Notes: generated by a model from the sequence alone, not told the origin. A stretch of 46,779 nucleotides of DNA from Desulfovibrionales bacterium (GCA_030156255.1 JASGMV010000030.1:1-46779), one strand, 5' to 3'. Positions 18,114-29,190 are shown, counted from the stretch's first letter. A program made the numbers and translations.

Positions 18114-18496
18114 CGGTGATAATATAGATCTTGATGTTTTTTTTTGCTGGTCAAACAGGTCCAAGGGATTTATGTGACTTCTATGTCGAAAAAATGGGGA
18201 TGCACCAACCAACGAACTATATATTTCTCAACATGCTGTTTATGTTGTTTAAAATGGATTGATGGATTGTTATTGTTGAAACGCCATTCTCACTCCTCCA
18301 AAAAACAGTCGAGAATACGGGATCGAGCGATTGAAACGTAACGTATCCTACAGCGCACTCCGTTAAGCGACTGCAAAAGACTTCTTGAGACGCCAAAATT
18401 CTTCCATACGCCTGGTAATTAATCCTTTTATGTATTCATTCTTTCAGTCTATCTATGTAAATTTATTTTTCTGGCTTGCAAGTTCAATTATATGAT

Positions 18497-20659
18497 ATGC
18501 AAAAAAAATTTTTACACCTGTGGCGCAGGGTTCTAGGACTGGGAACGGTCGCTCTGGTGCTGTTGCTAGCGGCGGTCGGTTGGTGCGTCGAATCACCCGT
18601 GGTCATCAACGAAATTTTCGTGGACGGCGCCTCCAACTATCCGGACTGGATCGAGCTGTACAACAGGGGGAATAAGCCAATCTCCCTCAAGGGGGGTGTG
18701 CTGACCGACAATCTGGGAGAGCTATCTTGGCCCATCAAGGATGATTTCGTCCTCAATCCCGGCGGATTCAAGGTGTTTTATTGCGACGGCGCGGGCAGGT
18801 ACGACCACACCGCCTTCGGGCTGGACAGCATCTCCGGCGAGGTGGGGCTGTTTTCCCCCCATGGCGGTCTGGTCGACTCCGTGACCTACGACGGACTACC
18901 CCGGTTTTCCTCTCTGGGCCGGTGGCCGGACGGCACGGGTGATTTTTTTGTCCACGCCAGCCCCACCAGGGGCAGCGCCAATACCCGGAGCCGGAAATAC
19001 GCGAAGAGCGGGCGCAAGACGCCGGTGACCTTTTCCAAACAGTCGGGCAAGTACGACAAACTTTTTGACCTGACCATGAGCGCCCCCGACGGCTTCCAGG
19101 TCCGGTTCACCACGGACGGCTCCCTGCCCGACGCAAAGTCTCCCATTTTCACCGCGCCCCTGCGCGTCGACAAGACCACAGTGGTGCGCGCCTCGGCGGT
19201 GAGCCCCGAGGGCAAGGTCTTCGGAGTCCACACGCGGTCCTACATCCTGGGTGAACACACACGGCTGCCCGTGATCTCGGTGATTTCGGATCCCAAAAAC
19301 CTCTGGGACTTCGAGGTAGGCATCTATGTCGAGGGCAACTCCGAGAATTGGCGGCACAATTGGCGTCGTCCCGTGCATCTGGACTTTCTGGACGACAAGG
19401 ACAACTGGCAGGCGGACGGCAGAATGCGCATCTTTGGAGGAACCTCCAGGGCGCGGCCGCAGAAGTCTCTAGCCATCTATACCACCAGCGACGACCAGCC
19501 GTACGGCATCAAGCACCGGCTTTTTCCGGACAACCCCCGATTCCTCTATGCCGGGATCATCCTGCGCAACGGCGGGGATGCCTGGATGCGCATAGGGAGC
19601 CGCGACGCCTTTGCGCAGGCGCTGGTCCGGGGGCGGGTGGCCTGCGACACCATGGATTATCGGCCGGTGATCGCCTATCTCAACGGCGAATACTGGGGAG
19701 TCTACGGCCTGCGTGAGTTGATGATCCGCAAGAACCTGTTGGCCCGACACGATCTGCCCGTGCAGCCCATCGACCTCATGGACGGCGGAGCAGAGGTGGC
19801 GTCAAGCAAGGGGCCGTTCGCCCATGTTAAAGTGATCCCCACTCAAGGCGACTATCGGGCCGCGCTGGCCGGTATGAACATGGATGCTTTTCTGGACTAC
19901 TTGGCCGTTGAGCTGTATTCGGGCAACCCCGATTGGCCCGACGGCAATATCAAGTGTTGGCGGCCCCGGTCAAAAGCCCTCAAGTGGCAGTGGATCCTAT
20001 TTGACCTGGACCGGAGCTTTAACGGCAAGCGCGGCGAGTCCGTGGATGAGGATCCCTTTCCCATCCTGTATGCCCGGTCCGGCGGCCGAGGGCTCATGTT
20101 TCGGGAGCTGGCCCGCAATCCTCGCTTTGTCAGAGATTTTTGCGCCCGTTTGGCGGTCCACATTCTGACCACCTACGATCCTGCGCGTGCTTTGGCCATT
20201 CTGGATCGCATGGTCGCCGAGGTCCGGCCCGAGGTGGAGCGCCACATCGCCCGATGGCGCTGGAGCATGAACCCCCAGCGGCTATTCATGTCCATGAGCC
20301 GCTGGGAAGAGTACCTGGATCAACTGCGCGACTACTGCCGCAAACGGCCCCGGGCCATGCTGGCCATTCTGGACAGTCGATTCGGTGTGGGTAAGCCCGT
20401 TGACACCCATGTGCGCATAGCTCTGCAGGGCAAGGGGCGCATCCTGGCCGAGGGCGTCCCCTTGGAAGATGGTCAACTCGACGGGCCCGTACCCGTCAAG
20501 CTCGACATCACCCTCACCGCAGAGCCGGCGCCGCAGTATTCCTTCAAGGGATGGGCCGGACATCCCGGAACCGGCCCGCAGATCGAGGTGAAGTCTGGGC
20601 AGACTTTTGAGGACTGCGCCATTTTTGAGCCTCTGGACGATCAAAAAGAAGAACAATGA
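18497..20659 (+). CDS. cotH: Exported CotH-like kinase with N-terminal lamin-tail domain
   Basis: 720 residues. The ATG at 18497 gives a signal peptide or anchor (LGLGTVALVLLLAAVGWCV); no good ribosome site is visible. Residues ~35-160 are a lamin-tail domain (VVINEIFVDGASNYPDWIELYNRG). A chitobiase-like C-terminal domain follows (FTTDGSLPDAKSPIFTAPLRVDKTTVVRASA). Residues ~250-590 are the CotH domain (PVHLDFLDDKDNW, MRIFGGTSR, YWGVYGLRELM, WQWILFDLDRSFNG). CotH proteins are atypical protein kinases first known from spore coats. Here the protein is exported and heads an operon with a DUF4956 membrane protein and a VTC-type polyphosphate polymerase. The stop overlaps the next start (ATGA at 20656-20659), so translation is coupled. 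Confidence 0.88.
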   Translation: MQKKFLHLWRRVLGLGTVALVLLLAAVGWCVESPVVINEIFVDGASNYPDWIELYNRGNKPISLKGGVLTDNLGELSWPIKDDFVLNPGGFKVFYCDGAGRYDHTAFGLDSISGEVGLFSPHGGLVDSVTYDGLPRFSSLGRWPDGTGDFFVHASPTRGSANTRSRKYAKSGRKTPVTFSKQSGKYDKLFDLTMSAPDGFQVRFTTDGSLPDAKSPIFTAPLRVDKTTVVRASAVSPEGKVFGVHTRSYILGEHTRLPVISVISDPKNLWDFEVGIYVEGNSENWRHNWRRPVHLDFLDDKDNWQADGRMRIFGGTSRARPQKSLAIYTTSDDQPYGIKHRLFPDNPRFLYAGIILRNGGDAWMRIGSRDAFAQALVRGRVACDTMDYRPVIAYLNGEYWGVYGLRELMIRKNLLARHDLPVQPIDLMDGGAEVASSKGPFAHVKVIPTQGDYRAALAGMNMDAFLDYLAVELYSGNPDWPDGNIKCWRPRSKALKWQWILFDLDRSFNGKRGESVDEDPFPILYARSGGRGLMFRELARNPRFVRDFCARLAVHILTTYDPARALAILDRMVAEVRPEVERHIARWRWSMNPQRLFMSMSRWEEYLDQLRDYCRKRPRAMLAILDSRFGVGKPVDTHVRIALQGKGRILAEGVPLEDGQLDGPVPVKLDITLTAEPAPQYSFKGWAGHPGTGPQIEVKSGQTFEDCAIFEPLDDQKEEQ

Positions 20660-21588
20660 CAAACACGTCTTGGCTTAGCGACAATAAATTCCGTTTTATC
20701 GGTTGCATGCTGGCCGCCATATCCGCGGCCTCCAGCATGGTCATCTCCTCGGCCCTCAGCCACGCGAATCTCCCTCGACTGGTAAAGACGCTGCCCATTG
20801 CCGCAGGCGTTGGATTGGCGGTCGGAATTATCTATTTCCTGGCCATTCGTCTGGTGCTGCCCCGGTTGGACCGGCAGCAGGGCGACGAGATATGGACCGG
20901 GCTCACTTGGTTCAACCTAAGCGCCCTGAGCCTGTGGCTGTCCATTCTGCCACTGCCCCCAACCTACATCGATTTCGGCATCGGCTTTGTGTTCAGCGGC
21001 GGTTGCGCCCGGCTGGCCGGGTCGGTGTACACAGTGTTCGGCGCCTCCCTGTCCAACCGCAAGCGGTTCGCCAACACCTTTGTCATGCTGGCCCTGACCA
21101 TCATGCTGGTCATCTCCGTGGTCAAGGCATCCCTGGCCCTGTCCCTTGGTCTGGTTGGCGCACTCTCCATCATCCGCTTCAGGACGGCCATCAAGGAACC
21201 CGAGGAACTGACCTTTCTCTTCTTCACCGTGGCCATCGGCCTTGGGTTCGGCGCGGGCAAGTTCGGCATCACCCTGACGGCCTTCTGGGCCATCAGCGTG
21301 AGCTACATTCTGTTCCGGCGCATCCAGTCGACCAAGAACATGGAAAACGCCTACATGGTCACCGTGTACGGGCCGGGCAAGGATCTACTCTGCTCGGTGA
21401 GCCGATTTCTGGGGGAACACAAGCTCCCCTACGAATTCACGCGGCTTGAGACCAGCGACACGGCCAATCACGTCAGCTTCTTGGTGGAGATGGACACGGC
21501 CCGCGCCCTAGAGGACTTGAATTTCCATTTTCAGGAGCAATACCCCGAGACCAACATGACCATAATCCAGGCCAGGAGTCTCATTTAG
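20656..21588 (+). CDS. DUF4956 membrane protein
   Basis: 310 residues with several TM helices in the first ~220 (for example FIGCMLAAISAASSMVISSAL, LPIAAGVGLAVGIIYFLAIRLVL, FVMLALTIMLVISVVKASLALSLGLVGALSIIRFR). A cytosolic C-terminal domain of about 90 residues follows. The signature GLVGALSIIRFRTAIKEPEELTFLFF identifies the DUF4956 family, often encoded beside VTC polyphosphate polymerases and CotH proteins. Its biochemical function is not established; a role as membrane partner of the VTC enzyme is inference from synteny. It overlaps the genes on both sides. Confidence 0.88.
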   Translation: MTNTSWLSDNKFRFIGCMLAAISAASSMVISSALSHANLPRLVKTLPIAAGVGLAVGIIYFLAIRLVLPRLDRQQGDEIWTGLTWFNLSALSLWLSILPLPPTYIDFGIGFVFSGGCARLAGSVYTVFGASLSNRKRFANTFVMLALTIMLVISVVKASLALSLGLVGALSIIRFRTAIKEPEELTFLFFTVAIGLGFGAGKFGITLTAFWAISVSYILFRRIQSTKNMENAYMVTVYGPGKDLLCSVSRFLGEHKLPYEFTRLETSDTANHVSFLVEMDTARALEDLNFHFQEQYPETNMTIIQARSLI

Positions 21589-22265
21589 TGGCTGGCAGCA
21601 CCGACGGCGCCTGTTCGTACCGCTACGAACGCAAGTTCAAGGTACCCTTTCATATGCAGCCCAACATGGCCGCCATCCTGCGCAACAGCCGGTTCGGGTT
21701 CCGCGAGATTTACGGTGCGCGCACCGTGAACAACGTGTATTTCGACACACCGTTGTTTCGCTTCTTTCACGAGAACGTGCAGGGTGCGCCGGATCGCAAA
21801 AAAATCCGCATCCGCTGGTACGGCGACGCATACTTTGCAGGGAACTGCCAGCTCGAGATCAAGCGCAAGATCGGCTTGGTGGGCATCAAGGATGTGGTCC
21901 CGCTGACCCTTGACGCCAACGATATCATGCAGTTCGACTTCTTTGACCGGCAGCCTTTACCGGACACCGTGCGCTTCGAACTGAGCGGGGTGCGGCCACC
22001 CCTGTTTAATCGCTACAGACGGCGCTACTTTCTGTCCGCGGACGAACGGTTTCGTATGACCATCGATTTTGAGTTGTGCTACAACCACCCCAGCATGCTT
22101 AACCAGACAGGCAGCAGGGGAAATCCCGACATTATGTCCGTGCTGGAGCTCAAATACGACCGCAGCGCCGACTCTGACGCGGCCTACGTCACTGCAGATA
22201 TTCCCCTGTCCCTGTCCAAGAAGTCCAAATACGTAACCGGCGTCTGCGCGGTGTACGACAGTTAG
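21588..22265 (+). CDS. VTC-domain (CYTH-like) polyphosphate polymerase
   Basis: 225 residues of the VTC family, whose yeast member makes polyphosphate from ATP inside a tunnel lined with basic residues. The expected strands are present: YERKFKVP, NNVYFDTP, KKIRIRWYGD, CQLEIKRKIG, NRYRRRYF and VLELKYDR, which together supply the Lys/Arg/Glu set of the tunnel. The GTG start at 21588 shares a base with the upstream stop (TAGTG), so translation is coupled to DUF4956. It is the last gene of the CotH operon; no clear terminator follows. Confidence 0.88.
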   Translation: MAGSTDGACSYRYERKFKVPFHMQPNMAAILRNSRFGFREIYGARTVNNVYFDTPLFRFFHENVQGAPDRKKIRIRWYGDAYFAGNCQLEIKRKIGLVGIKDVVPLTLDANDIMQFDFFDRQPLPDTVRFELSGVRPPLFNRYRRRYFLSADERFRMTIDFELCYNHPSMLNQTGSRGNPDIMSVLELKYDRSADSDAAYVTADIPLSLSKKSKYVTGVCAVYDS

Positions 22266-22579
22266 TCTAGCTACTCGAGTCTGGAAAATCCGTTTCAGCC
22301 CCAACACCGCACTTACCGAGACGGCGCCCTGGATTCGTGCAGCCGAGCCGAAACGCCGGAAGCAATATCTCCCGGCTTCCGCATCCACTTCCTGGCCAAC
22401 CCCGTACACGCCATGAACAAGTTGATGGCGTCGCCGACCATGCCTTTGAGATAGCTCCGGTCCAGTCTATGATCGTATTGAGATGTCCGTGGTTCGGCTC
22501 GATAGGGCTTGGCGACGAAAACGGTGGCGGGCTTTGAGCCCTCATCTCCGCAAAAAGCGCGGGCGAAAGTAAAACAGCT
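22266..22579. other. Intergenic region ahead of the amidotransferase operon
   Basis: About 310 bp without a gene. A 7-bp dyad CGGAAGC...GCTTCCG lies near 22350-22380 and a weaker GGGCT-TTG-AGCCC stem at 22529-22541. Either could be an activator site for the sigma-54 promoter that follows, but nothing marks one out. Confidence 0.35.
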
Positions 22580-22595
22580 TGGCGCCCTCCTTGCT
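22580..22595 (+). promoter_or_regulatory. Sigma-54 (-24/-12) promoter of the amidotransferase operon
   Basis: TGGCGCC-CTCC-TTGCT matches the consensus TGGCACG-N4-TTGC(A/T), with GG and GC at the correct spacing and a T-rich run after the -12. The predicted start point is near 22606, about 46 bp before the gene. Its first seven bases are the same as in the promoter at 37118-37133. Confidence 0.7.
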
Positions 22596-22651
22596 TTTAT
22601 CTGACGACGACCCCACTCTGATTTTCGTTAGGCGCAACAAAAAGGAGCTCC

Positions 22652-23347
22652 ATGCGTATCCACACCATCGAACATGTTCCCTTTGAAGGCCCGGCCGCCT
22701 TGGAAATCTGGGCTCTGGAGCGCGGCCACAGCCTGGCCCGAACCCCCATGTACCGGGAAGAGCCTCCTCCCTCGCTGGACGCCATCGACTTGCTGGCGGT
22801 CATGGGCGGCCCCATGAGCGTTCACGATGAACGGGACCACCCGTGGTTGATCAAAGAAAAGGCTTTTTTGCGCGAGGCGGTGCAGCGCGGCAAGCGTATC
22901 CTCGGCGTCTGCCTGGGGGCGCAGCTGCTGTCGGAGGTTTTGGACGGAGCGGTCGTCCGCAATCCCGAACCCGAAATCGGATGGATGCCCGTGGAGCTGA
23001 CCGCGGAAGGAAGCGCTTCGCCCCTTTTCGCAGGCCTCCCCGCAACGTTCGGCGCTTTCCATTGGCACGGCGAGACGTTCTCCATCCCCCCGGGAGGCGC
23101 GCGCCTGGCCAAAAGCCAGGGATGCGCCAACCAGGCTTTCGCATACGGCGAAGGAATCCTCGGCCTGCAATTCCACCTCGAAACCACGCCGCGCAGCATG
23201 GAGCTGCTCATTGAAAACTGCTCCGACGAGATCGTGGACGCACCGTTCGTGCAAAACGCGGAGCGGATGCGCGCCCACGTGGAGGAACACCGACGAATAC
23301 GCCCCCTGATGAACCTGCTGTTGGACAATCTGACCAAGGAGAGCTAG
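22652..23347 (+). CDS. Class I glutamine amidotransferase-like protein
   Basis: 231 residues of the stand-alone GATase1 family (GMP-synthase amidotransferase-like). The complete triad is visible: Cys87 in LGVCLGAQ, and His175 and Glu177 in LQFHLE. Also present are AVMGGPMSVHDE and the FHWHGETFSIP strand shared by this group. It should hydrolyse glutamine or a gamma-glutamyl compound; the acceptor is unknown. An AAAAAGGAG ribosome site precedes the ATG. The next gene starts on the base after the stop, so they form an operon. The sigma-54 promoter and the position just upstream of the anf genes suggest nitrogen-related control. Confidence 0.85.
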   Translation: MRIHTIEHVPFEGPAALEIWALERGHSLARTPMYREEPPPSLDAIDLLAVMGGPMSVHDERDHPWLIKEKAFLREAVQRGKRILGVCLGAQLLSEVLDGAVVRNPEPEIGWMPVELTAEGSASPLFAGLPATFGAFHWHGETFSIPPGGARLAKSQGCANQAFAYGEGILGLQFHLETTPRSMELLIENCSDEIVDAPFVQNAERMRAHVEEHRRIRPLMNLLLDNLTKES

Positions 23348-23827
23348 ATGCGGCATCCCAAACGCGAGATCAAGGACAGAAAACGGGTGGAGGAGCTTCT
23401 GCGCAGCTGCGCGACGTTGCAGCTGGGACTGTGGGACGGAGAAAAGCCCTATGTGGTCACGGTGGATTTCGGGTATACGGACAACGCCATCTTCTTCCAC
23501 AGCGCCATGGACGGACGGAAGATGGACTGCATACGAGCCAACGGACTGGCCTCCTTCACCACCGTGGTGGAAAAGGAGCTCATCCGCGCGGAGGACGGTT
23601 GCGGCTACACCACCCACTACACGTCCATTTCGGGTTCGGGACGCGCCGTCGTCATCGAGACGCCCAAGGCCAAGGCCGCAGCCCTCGACGTGATCCTGGC
23701 TCAACACCAGGGCCCTACCGGCGGCTATCCGGACAACGTGCTGCAGCGGACGGCGGTGGTGCGCATCGACCTCGACGAACTGGTCGGCAAGGTCAATCCC
23801 GCCTATCCGGGAGATCCTCAAATCTGA
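23348..23827 (+). CDS. Pyridoxamine-phosphate-oxidase-like flavin protein (NimA type)
   Basis: 159 residues of the split-barrel FMN-binding fold in its nitroimidazole-resistance (Nim)-like branch. Features include the opening MRHPKREIKDRKRVEELLRSC, VTVDFGYTDNAIFFHSAMDGRKMDCI and the late VVRIDLDELVGKVNP. Members bind FMN, haem or F420; which cofactor this one uses is not visible. It starts directly after the GATase stop codon, and a strong terminator follows 41 bp downstream, so this is a two-gene unit. Confidence 0.85.
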   Translation: MRHPKREIKDRKRVEELLRSCATLQLGLWDGEKPYVVTVDFGYTDNAIFFHSAMDGRKMDCIRANGLASFTTVVEKELIRAEDGCGYTTHYTSISGSGRAVVIETPKAKAAALDVILAQHQGPTGGYPDNVLQRTAVVRIDLDELVGKVNPAYPGDPQI

Positions 23828-23868
23828 TCCTCAAACCTCACAACGGACCTTTTGAAGGGCCGGGGATC

Positions 23869-23901
23869 AAAGGGCCGGAGATGAAAATCTCCGGCCCTTT
23901 T
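23869..23901 (+). terminator. Rho-independent terminator before the anf region
   Basis: A perfect 14-bp stem AAAGGGCCGGAGAT / ATCTCCGGCCCTTT with a GAAA tetraloop, followed by T. It separates the amidotransferase operon from the anf regulatory region. Confidence 0.9.
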
Positions 23902-23921
23902 GCGTGGTGGAATCGAAAATC

Positions 23922-23935
23922 GCACCAACACGTGC
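23922..23935. promoter_or_regulatory. Candidate AnfA site 1 upstream of anfH
   Basis: GCAC-CAACAC-GTGC, a dyad with the same 4-6-4 spacing as the two sites below. It is about 200 bp before the -24 box. The pattern resembles GTAC-N6-GTAC, described for the VnfA-type activators of alternative nitrogenases. Confidence 0.45.
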
Positions 23936-23950
23936 ACTGGGCGCCGGAAC

Positions 23951-23964
23951 GCACCTCCAGGTAC
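23951..23964. promoter_or_regulatory. Candidate AnfA site 2 upstream of anfH
   Basis: GCAC-CTCCAG-GTAC, essentially the mirror image of site 3. The outer bases extend the dyad to GCACC-N4-GGTAC. Confidence 0.6.
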
Positions 23965-23977
23965 GATCCTGGGCAAT

Positions 23978-24001
23978 CGACCGGGCGCCGTCGCCCGGTC
24001 G
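23978..24001. repeat. GC-rich palindrome between the AnfA sites
   Basis: CGACCGGGCG-CCGT-CGCCCGGTCG, a perfect 10-bp stem with a 4-nt loop, placed between candidate sites 2 and 3. It could be a spacer structure, an accessory protein site or a transcript hairpin. It lacks a T run, so it is not an obvious terminator. Confidence 0.55.
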
Positions 24002-24006
24002 GAATC

Positions 24007-24020
24007 GTACCGGAAGGTGC
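24007..24020. promoter_or_regulatory. Candidate AnfA site 3 upstream of anfH
   Basis: GTAC-CGGAAG-GTGC, centred about 115 bp before the -24 GG, a normal distance for an enhancer-binding protein. The preceding bases make an ATCGTACC octamer, which also occurs upstream of anfA in the same orientation and at nearly the same distance. Confidence 0.65.
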
Positions 24021-24097
24021 AAATACCCCGCAAAACGATCCCATCCGGTGCGAAATCGTCCGTCATCCTGGCAATATCCAAAGATTTTTTGTCCTGA

Positions 24098-25039
<942 letters not shown>

Positions 25040-25086
25040 AGCCCCGCCGGCGGCAACTACACGTCATCCATCCAAAGGAGCAACAT

Positions 25087-25410
25087 ATGGCATTGAAGAT
25101 GATCAAGGCGATCGTACGCGCGGACGCGGCGGACACCGTGGCCGACGGCCTGGCCGAAGCCGGGTTCGCCTCCATGACGAAGATCAACGCCTTCGGGCGC
25201 GGCAAGCAAAAGGGCATCACCGTGGGCTCCATCCACTACGACGAACTGCCCCGGACCATCCTGCTGATGGTCGTGGAGGAAGGCGACGTGGAGGAAGTGC
25301 TCAAACTCATCCACTGCAAGGCCTACACCGGCAACTTCGGCGACGGGAAAATATTCATCACCTCAGTGGATAACGCGGTCACGGTGCGCACGGGCGCAAA
25401 CGGACTTTAG
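25087..25410 (+). CDS. nifI1: Nitrogenase PII-like regulator NifI1
   Basis: A 107-residue PII-family protein (MKMIKAIVRADAADTVADGLAEAGFASMTKINAFGRGKQKG ... TGNFGDGKIFITSVDNAVTVRTG). With NifI2 it forms a complex that, in methanogens, binds the dinitrogenase and switches off activity when ammonium appears and 2-oxoglutarate falls. The T-loop lacks the tyrosine uridylylated in GlnB, as usual for NifI proteins. AAAGGAG lies 6 bp before the ATG. Its place between anfH and anfD is the classic nifI position and implies post-translational control of the Fe-only enzyme. Confidence 0.93.
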   Translation: MALKMIKAIVRADAADTVADGLAEAGFASMTKINAFGRGKQKGITVGSIHYDELPRTILLMVVEEGDVEEVLKLIHCKAYTGNFGDGKIFITSVDNAVTVRTGANGL

Positions 25411-25419
25411 GCGGCGGAT

Positions 25420-25791
25420 ATGAAGGAAATCATCGCCATCATCCGGCCCAGAAACATGGGCGCGACCAAAGAGGCCCTGGACAAGCTCGGCTTCCCGTGC
25501 CTGACCGCCGTCTCCGTTCTGGGACGCGGCAAGCAGCGGGGCATCGCGGGCGAGATCAATGTGGACATCCGCCCGGAAGTCCTGGCCCAGGGGAAATACA
25601 GGGCCATGACGTACATCCCCAAACGCATGTTCTCCATCGTGGTCCAGGACAAAGACGTGGACCAGGTGGTCCGGGCTATCATGGAAATCAACCAGACAGG
25701 CCAGGTGGGAGACGGAAGAATCTTCGTCTGCCCCGTGGACGACGTCATGCGCGTGCGCACCGACGAACGCGGGGAAAGCGCCATCCTGTAA
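25420..25791 (+). CDS. nifI2: Nitrogenase PII-like regulator NifI2
   Basis: A 123-residue second PII-like subunit (MKEIIAIIRPRNMGATKEALDKLGFPCLTAVSVLGRGKQRG ... VGDGRIFVCPVDDVMRVRTDERG). NifI2 carries the longer T-loop (INVDIRPEVLAQGKYRAMTYIPKRM) of its subfamily, the part thought to contact dinitrogenase. It starts 9 bp after nifI1 with only a weak GGCGG ribosome site, so coupling to nifI1 is likely. The pair should act as a hetero-oligomer. Confidence 0.93.
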   Translation: MKEIIAIIRPRNMGATKEALDKLGFPCLTAVSVLGRGKQRGIAGEINVDIRPEVLAQGKYRAMTYIPKRMFSIVVQDKDVDQVVRAIMEINQTGQVGDGRIFVCPVDDVMRVRTDERGESAIL

Positions 25792-27393
<1,602 letters not shown>

Positions 27394-27403
27394 GGAGTGA
27401 ACC

Positions 27404-27754
27404 ATGGCCGAACAGATGAACGACAAGATTGCGCAGATGGAAAACTACATCATGAAAAAATGCCTGTGGCAGTTCCACTCCCGCACCTGGGACCGAAAAC
27501 GCCAGAATGAAAACATTCTCGGCATGACCAAACGGATTCTTCTGGGACAGCCGGTCGACAAGGACACCCCCGAGGACCGCTGCTACTGGGTGGACGCCGT
27601 GACCATGGCCGAGGCGTTCAGGGAGCGCTGCCCCTGGCTCGCCGACATGACAAAGGACGAAATCGCCGCCCTCATGGACGGGCTGTACGAACGGATCGAC
27701 TTCCTGACCGTCACCGGCTCGCTCAATCAGGAACTCAACGATCAGCACTATTAA
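27404..27754 (+). CDS. anfG: Fe-only nitrogenase delta subunit AnfG
   Basis: A 116-residue small subunit unique to alternative nitrogenases; it completes the AnfD2G2K2 complex. Diagnostic stretches are YIMKKCLWQFHSRTWDR, RCYWVDAVTMAEAFRE and the terminus TGSLNQELNDQHY. Its presence between anfD and anfK rules out a Mo nitrogenase. It starts 10 bp after anfD, with AGGGAG upstream. Confidence 0.96.
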   Translation: MAEQMNDKIAQMENYIMKKCLWQFHSRTWDRKRQNENILGMTKRILLGQPVDKDTPEDRCYWVDAVTMAEAFRERCPWLADMTKDEIAALMDGLYERIDFLTVTGSLNQELNDQHY

Positions 27755-27766
27755 AAGGAAGCCTCT

Positions 27767-29155
27767 ATGCCTTGCGAAGTAACACCAAAGGAACGCCTCG
27801 GATGCATCAACCCGATCTTTACCTGCCAGCCGTGCGGCGCGCAGTTCGCCAGCATCGGGATCAAGGAATGCATCGGCATCGTCCACGGCGGCCAGGGATG
27901 CGTCATGTTCGTGCGCCTGCTCATCTCCCAGCACTTCAAGGAGAGTTTCGAGCTGGCTTCCTCCTCGGTCCACGAGGACGGCGCGGTCTTTGGCGCGTGC
28001 ACCCGCGTCGAGGAAGCCGTGGACGTGCTGCTCATGCGTTATCCCGACGTCAAGGTGGTGCCCATCATCTCCACCTGCTCCACCGAGGTCATCGGAGACG
28101 ACATCGACGGCGTCGTGACGAAACTCAACGCCGGGCTGCTGCCCGAAAAATATCCCGGCCGCGAGGTCCACCTCATCCCCATCCATACGCCCAGCTTCGT
28201 GGGCAGCATGATCACGGGCTACGATCTGGCGGTAAAGAGCTTCGTGTCCCACTTCGCCGAGAAAACCGAACCCAACGGTAAGATCAACCTGATCACCGGC
28301 TGGGTCAATCCGGGCGACGTGACCCACCTCAAGCACCTGCTGGCCGAGATGGACATCGACGCCACCGTGCTCTTCGAAATCGAAAGCTTCGACTCTCCGC
28401 TCATGCCCTCGGGCAACCACGTCTCCCATGGCGACACAACCATCGACGACCTGCGGGGGACGGCCAACGCCATGGGCACCATCGCCCTCAACCGCTACGA
28501 AGGCGCCAAGGCGGCGCAGTATCTGGAAAACGAGTTCGGGGTCCCGGCCATCATCGGCCCTACGCCCATCGGCATCCGCAACACGGACACCTTTCTGCAC
28601 AACCTCAAAACCATGACGGGCAAGCCCATCCCCGAATCCCTCGTTCGCGAACGCGGCATCGCCATCGACGCCCTCACCGACCTGGTGCACATGTTCCTGG
28701 CCGACAAACGGGTGGGCATCTACGGCGCCCCCGACCTCGTCATCGGCCTGGCCGAATATTGCCTGGACCTGGAAATGCGGCCCAAGCTTCTGCTCCTGGG
28801 CGACGACAACGCCAGCTACGTGAACGACCCGCGCGTTCAGGCCCTGGAGAAAAACGTGGACTACGACATGGAGATCGTGACCAACGCCGACCTCTGGGAG
28901 ATGGGCGACCGCATCCAGAACCGGGGACTGGAACTGGACCTCATCCTGGGCCACTCCAAAGGCCGGTTCATCGCCATCGACAACAACATCCCCATGCTCC
29001 GCGTCGGATTTCCCACCTACGACAGGGCAGGACTCTACCGGAACCCGGTGGTGGGTTACGCCGGCGCCATCTGGCTGGCCGAGCAAATGGCCAACACCCT
29101 GTTCGCGGACATGGAGTACAAACATAACAAGGAATGGGTTCTCAACGTTTGGTAG
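27767..29155 (+). CDS. anfK: Fe-only nitrogenase beta subunit AnfK
   Basis: A 462-residue partner of AnfD that supplies the other half of the P-cluster. Cys20, Cys45 and Cys104 are the expected ligands. NPIFTCQPCGAQFASIGIKECIGIVHGGQGC and the terminus MEYKHNKEWVLNVW are AnfK signatures. Length is normal; AAAAGGA precedes the ATG by 8 bp. It is the last structural gene. The anfO and anfR genes that follow in Azotobacter are not seen here; a GGCT-fold gene takes their place. Confidence 0.97.
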   Translation: MPCEVTPKERLGCINPIFTCQPCGAQFASIGIKECIGIVHGGQGCVMFVRLLISQHFKESFELASSSVHEDGAVFGACTRVEEAVDVLLMRYPDVKVVPIISTCSTEVIGDDIDGVVTKLNAGLLPEKYPGREVHLIPIHTPSFVGSMITGYDLAVKSFVSHFAEKTEPNGKINLITGWVNPGDVTHLKHLLAEMDIDATVLFEIESFDSPLMPSGNHVSHGDTTIDDLRGTANAMGTIALNRYEGAKAAQYLENEFGVPAIIGPTPIGIRNTDTFLHNLKTMTGKPIPESLVRERGIAIDALTDLVHMFLADKRVGIYGAPDLVIGLAEYCLDLEMRPKLLLLGDDNASYVNDPRVQALEKNVDYDMEIVTNADLWEMGDRIQNRGLELDLILGHSKGRFIAIDNNIPMLRVGFPTYDRAGLYRNPVVGYAGAIWLAEQMANTLFADMEYKHNKEWVLNVW

Positions 29156-29190
29156 GCAGGATATCCTTCCCGCTTTTCCCTGCCGCAACC

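Larger units (their letters stand above)
17726..18496. other. Gene-free, AT-rich region upstream of the CotH operon
   Basis: About 770 bp without a convincing gene. The first half is GC-rich and may be further remnant sequence. From about 18050 it turns strongly AT-rich and carries two dyads that share the half-site TTGAAA: a 10-bp inverted repeat at 18051-18076 and a 15-bp palindrome at 18099-18113. The CotH operon promoter is probably here, but I cannot pick the hexamers. Confidence 0.45.

Noticed and set aside
17843-18341. Two short open frames before the CotH operon
   Set aside because: Ser/Arg- and Lys-rich products, no ribosome sites, overlapping AT-rich regulatory-looking DNA.
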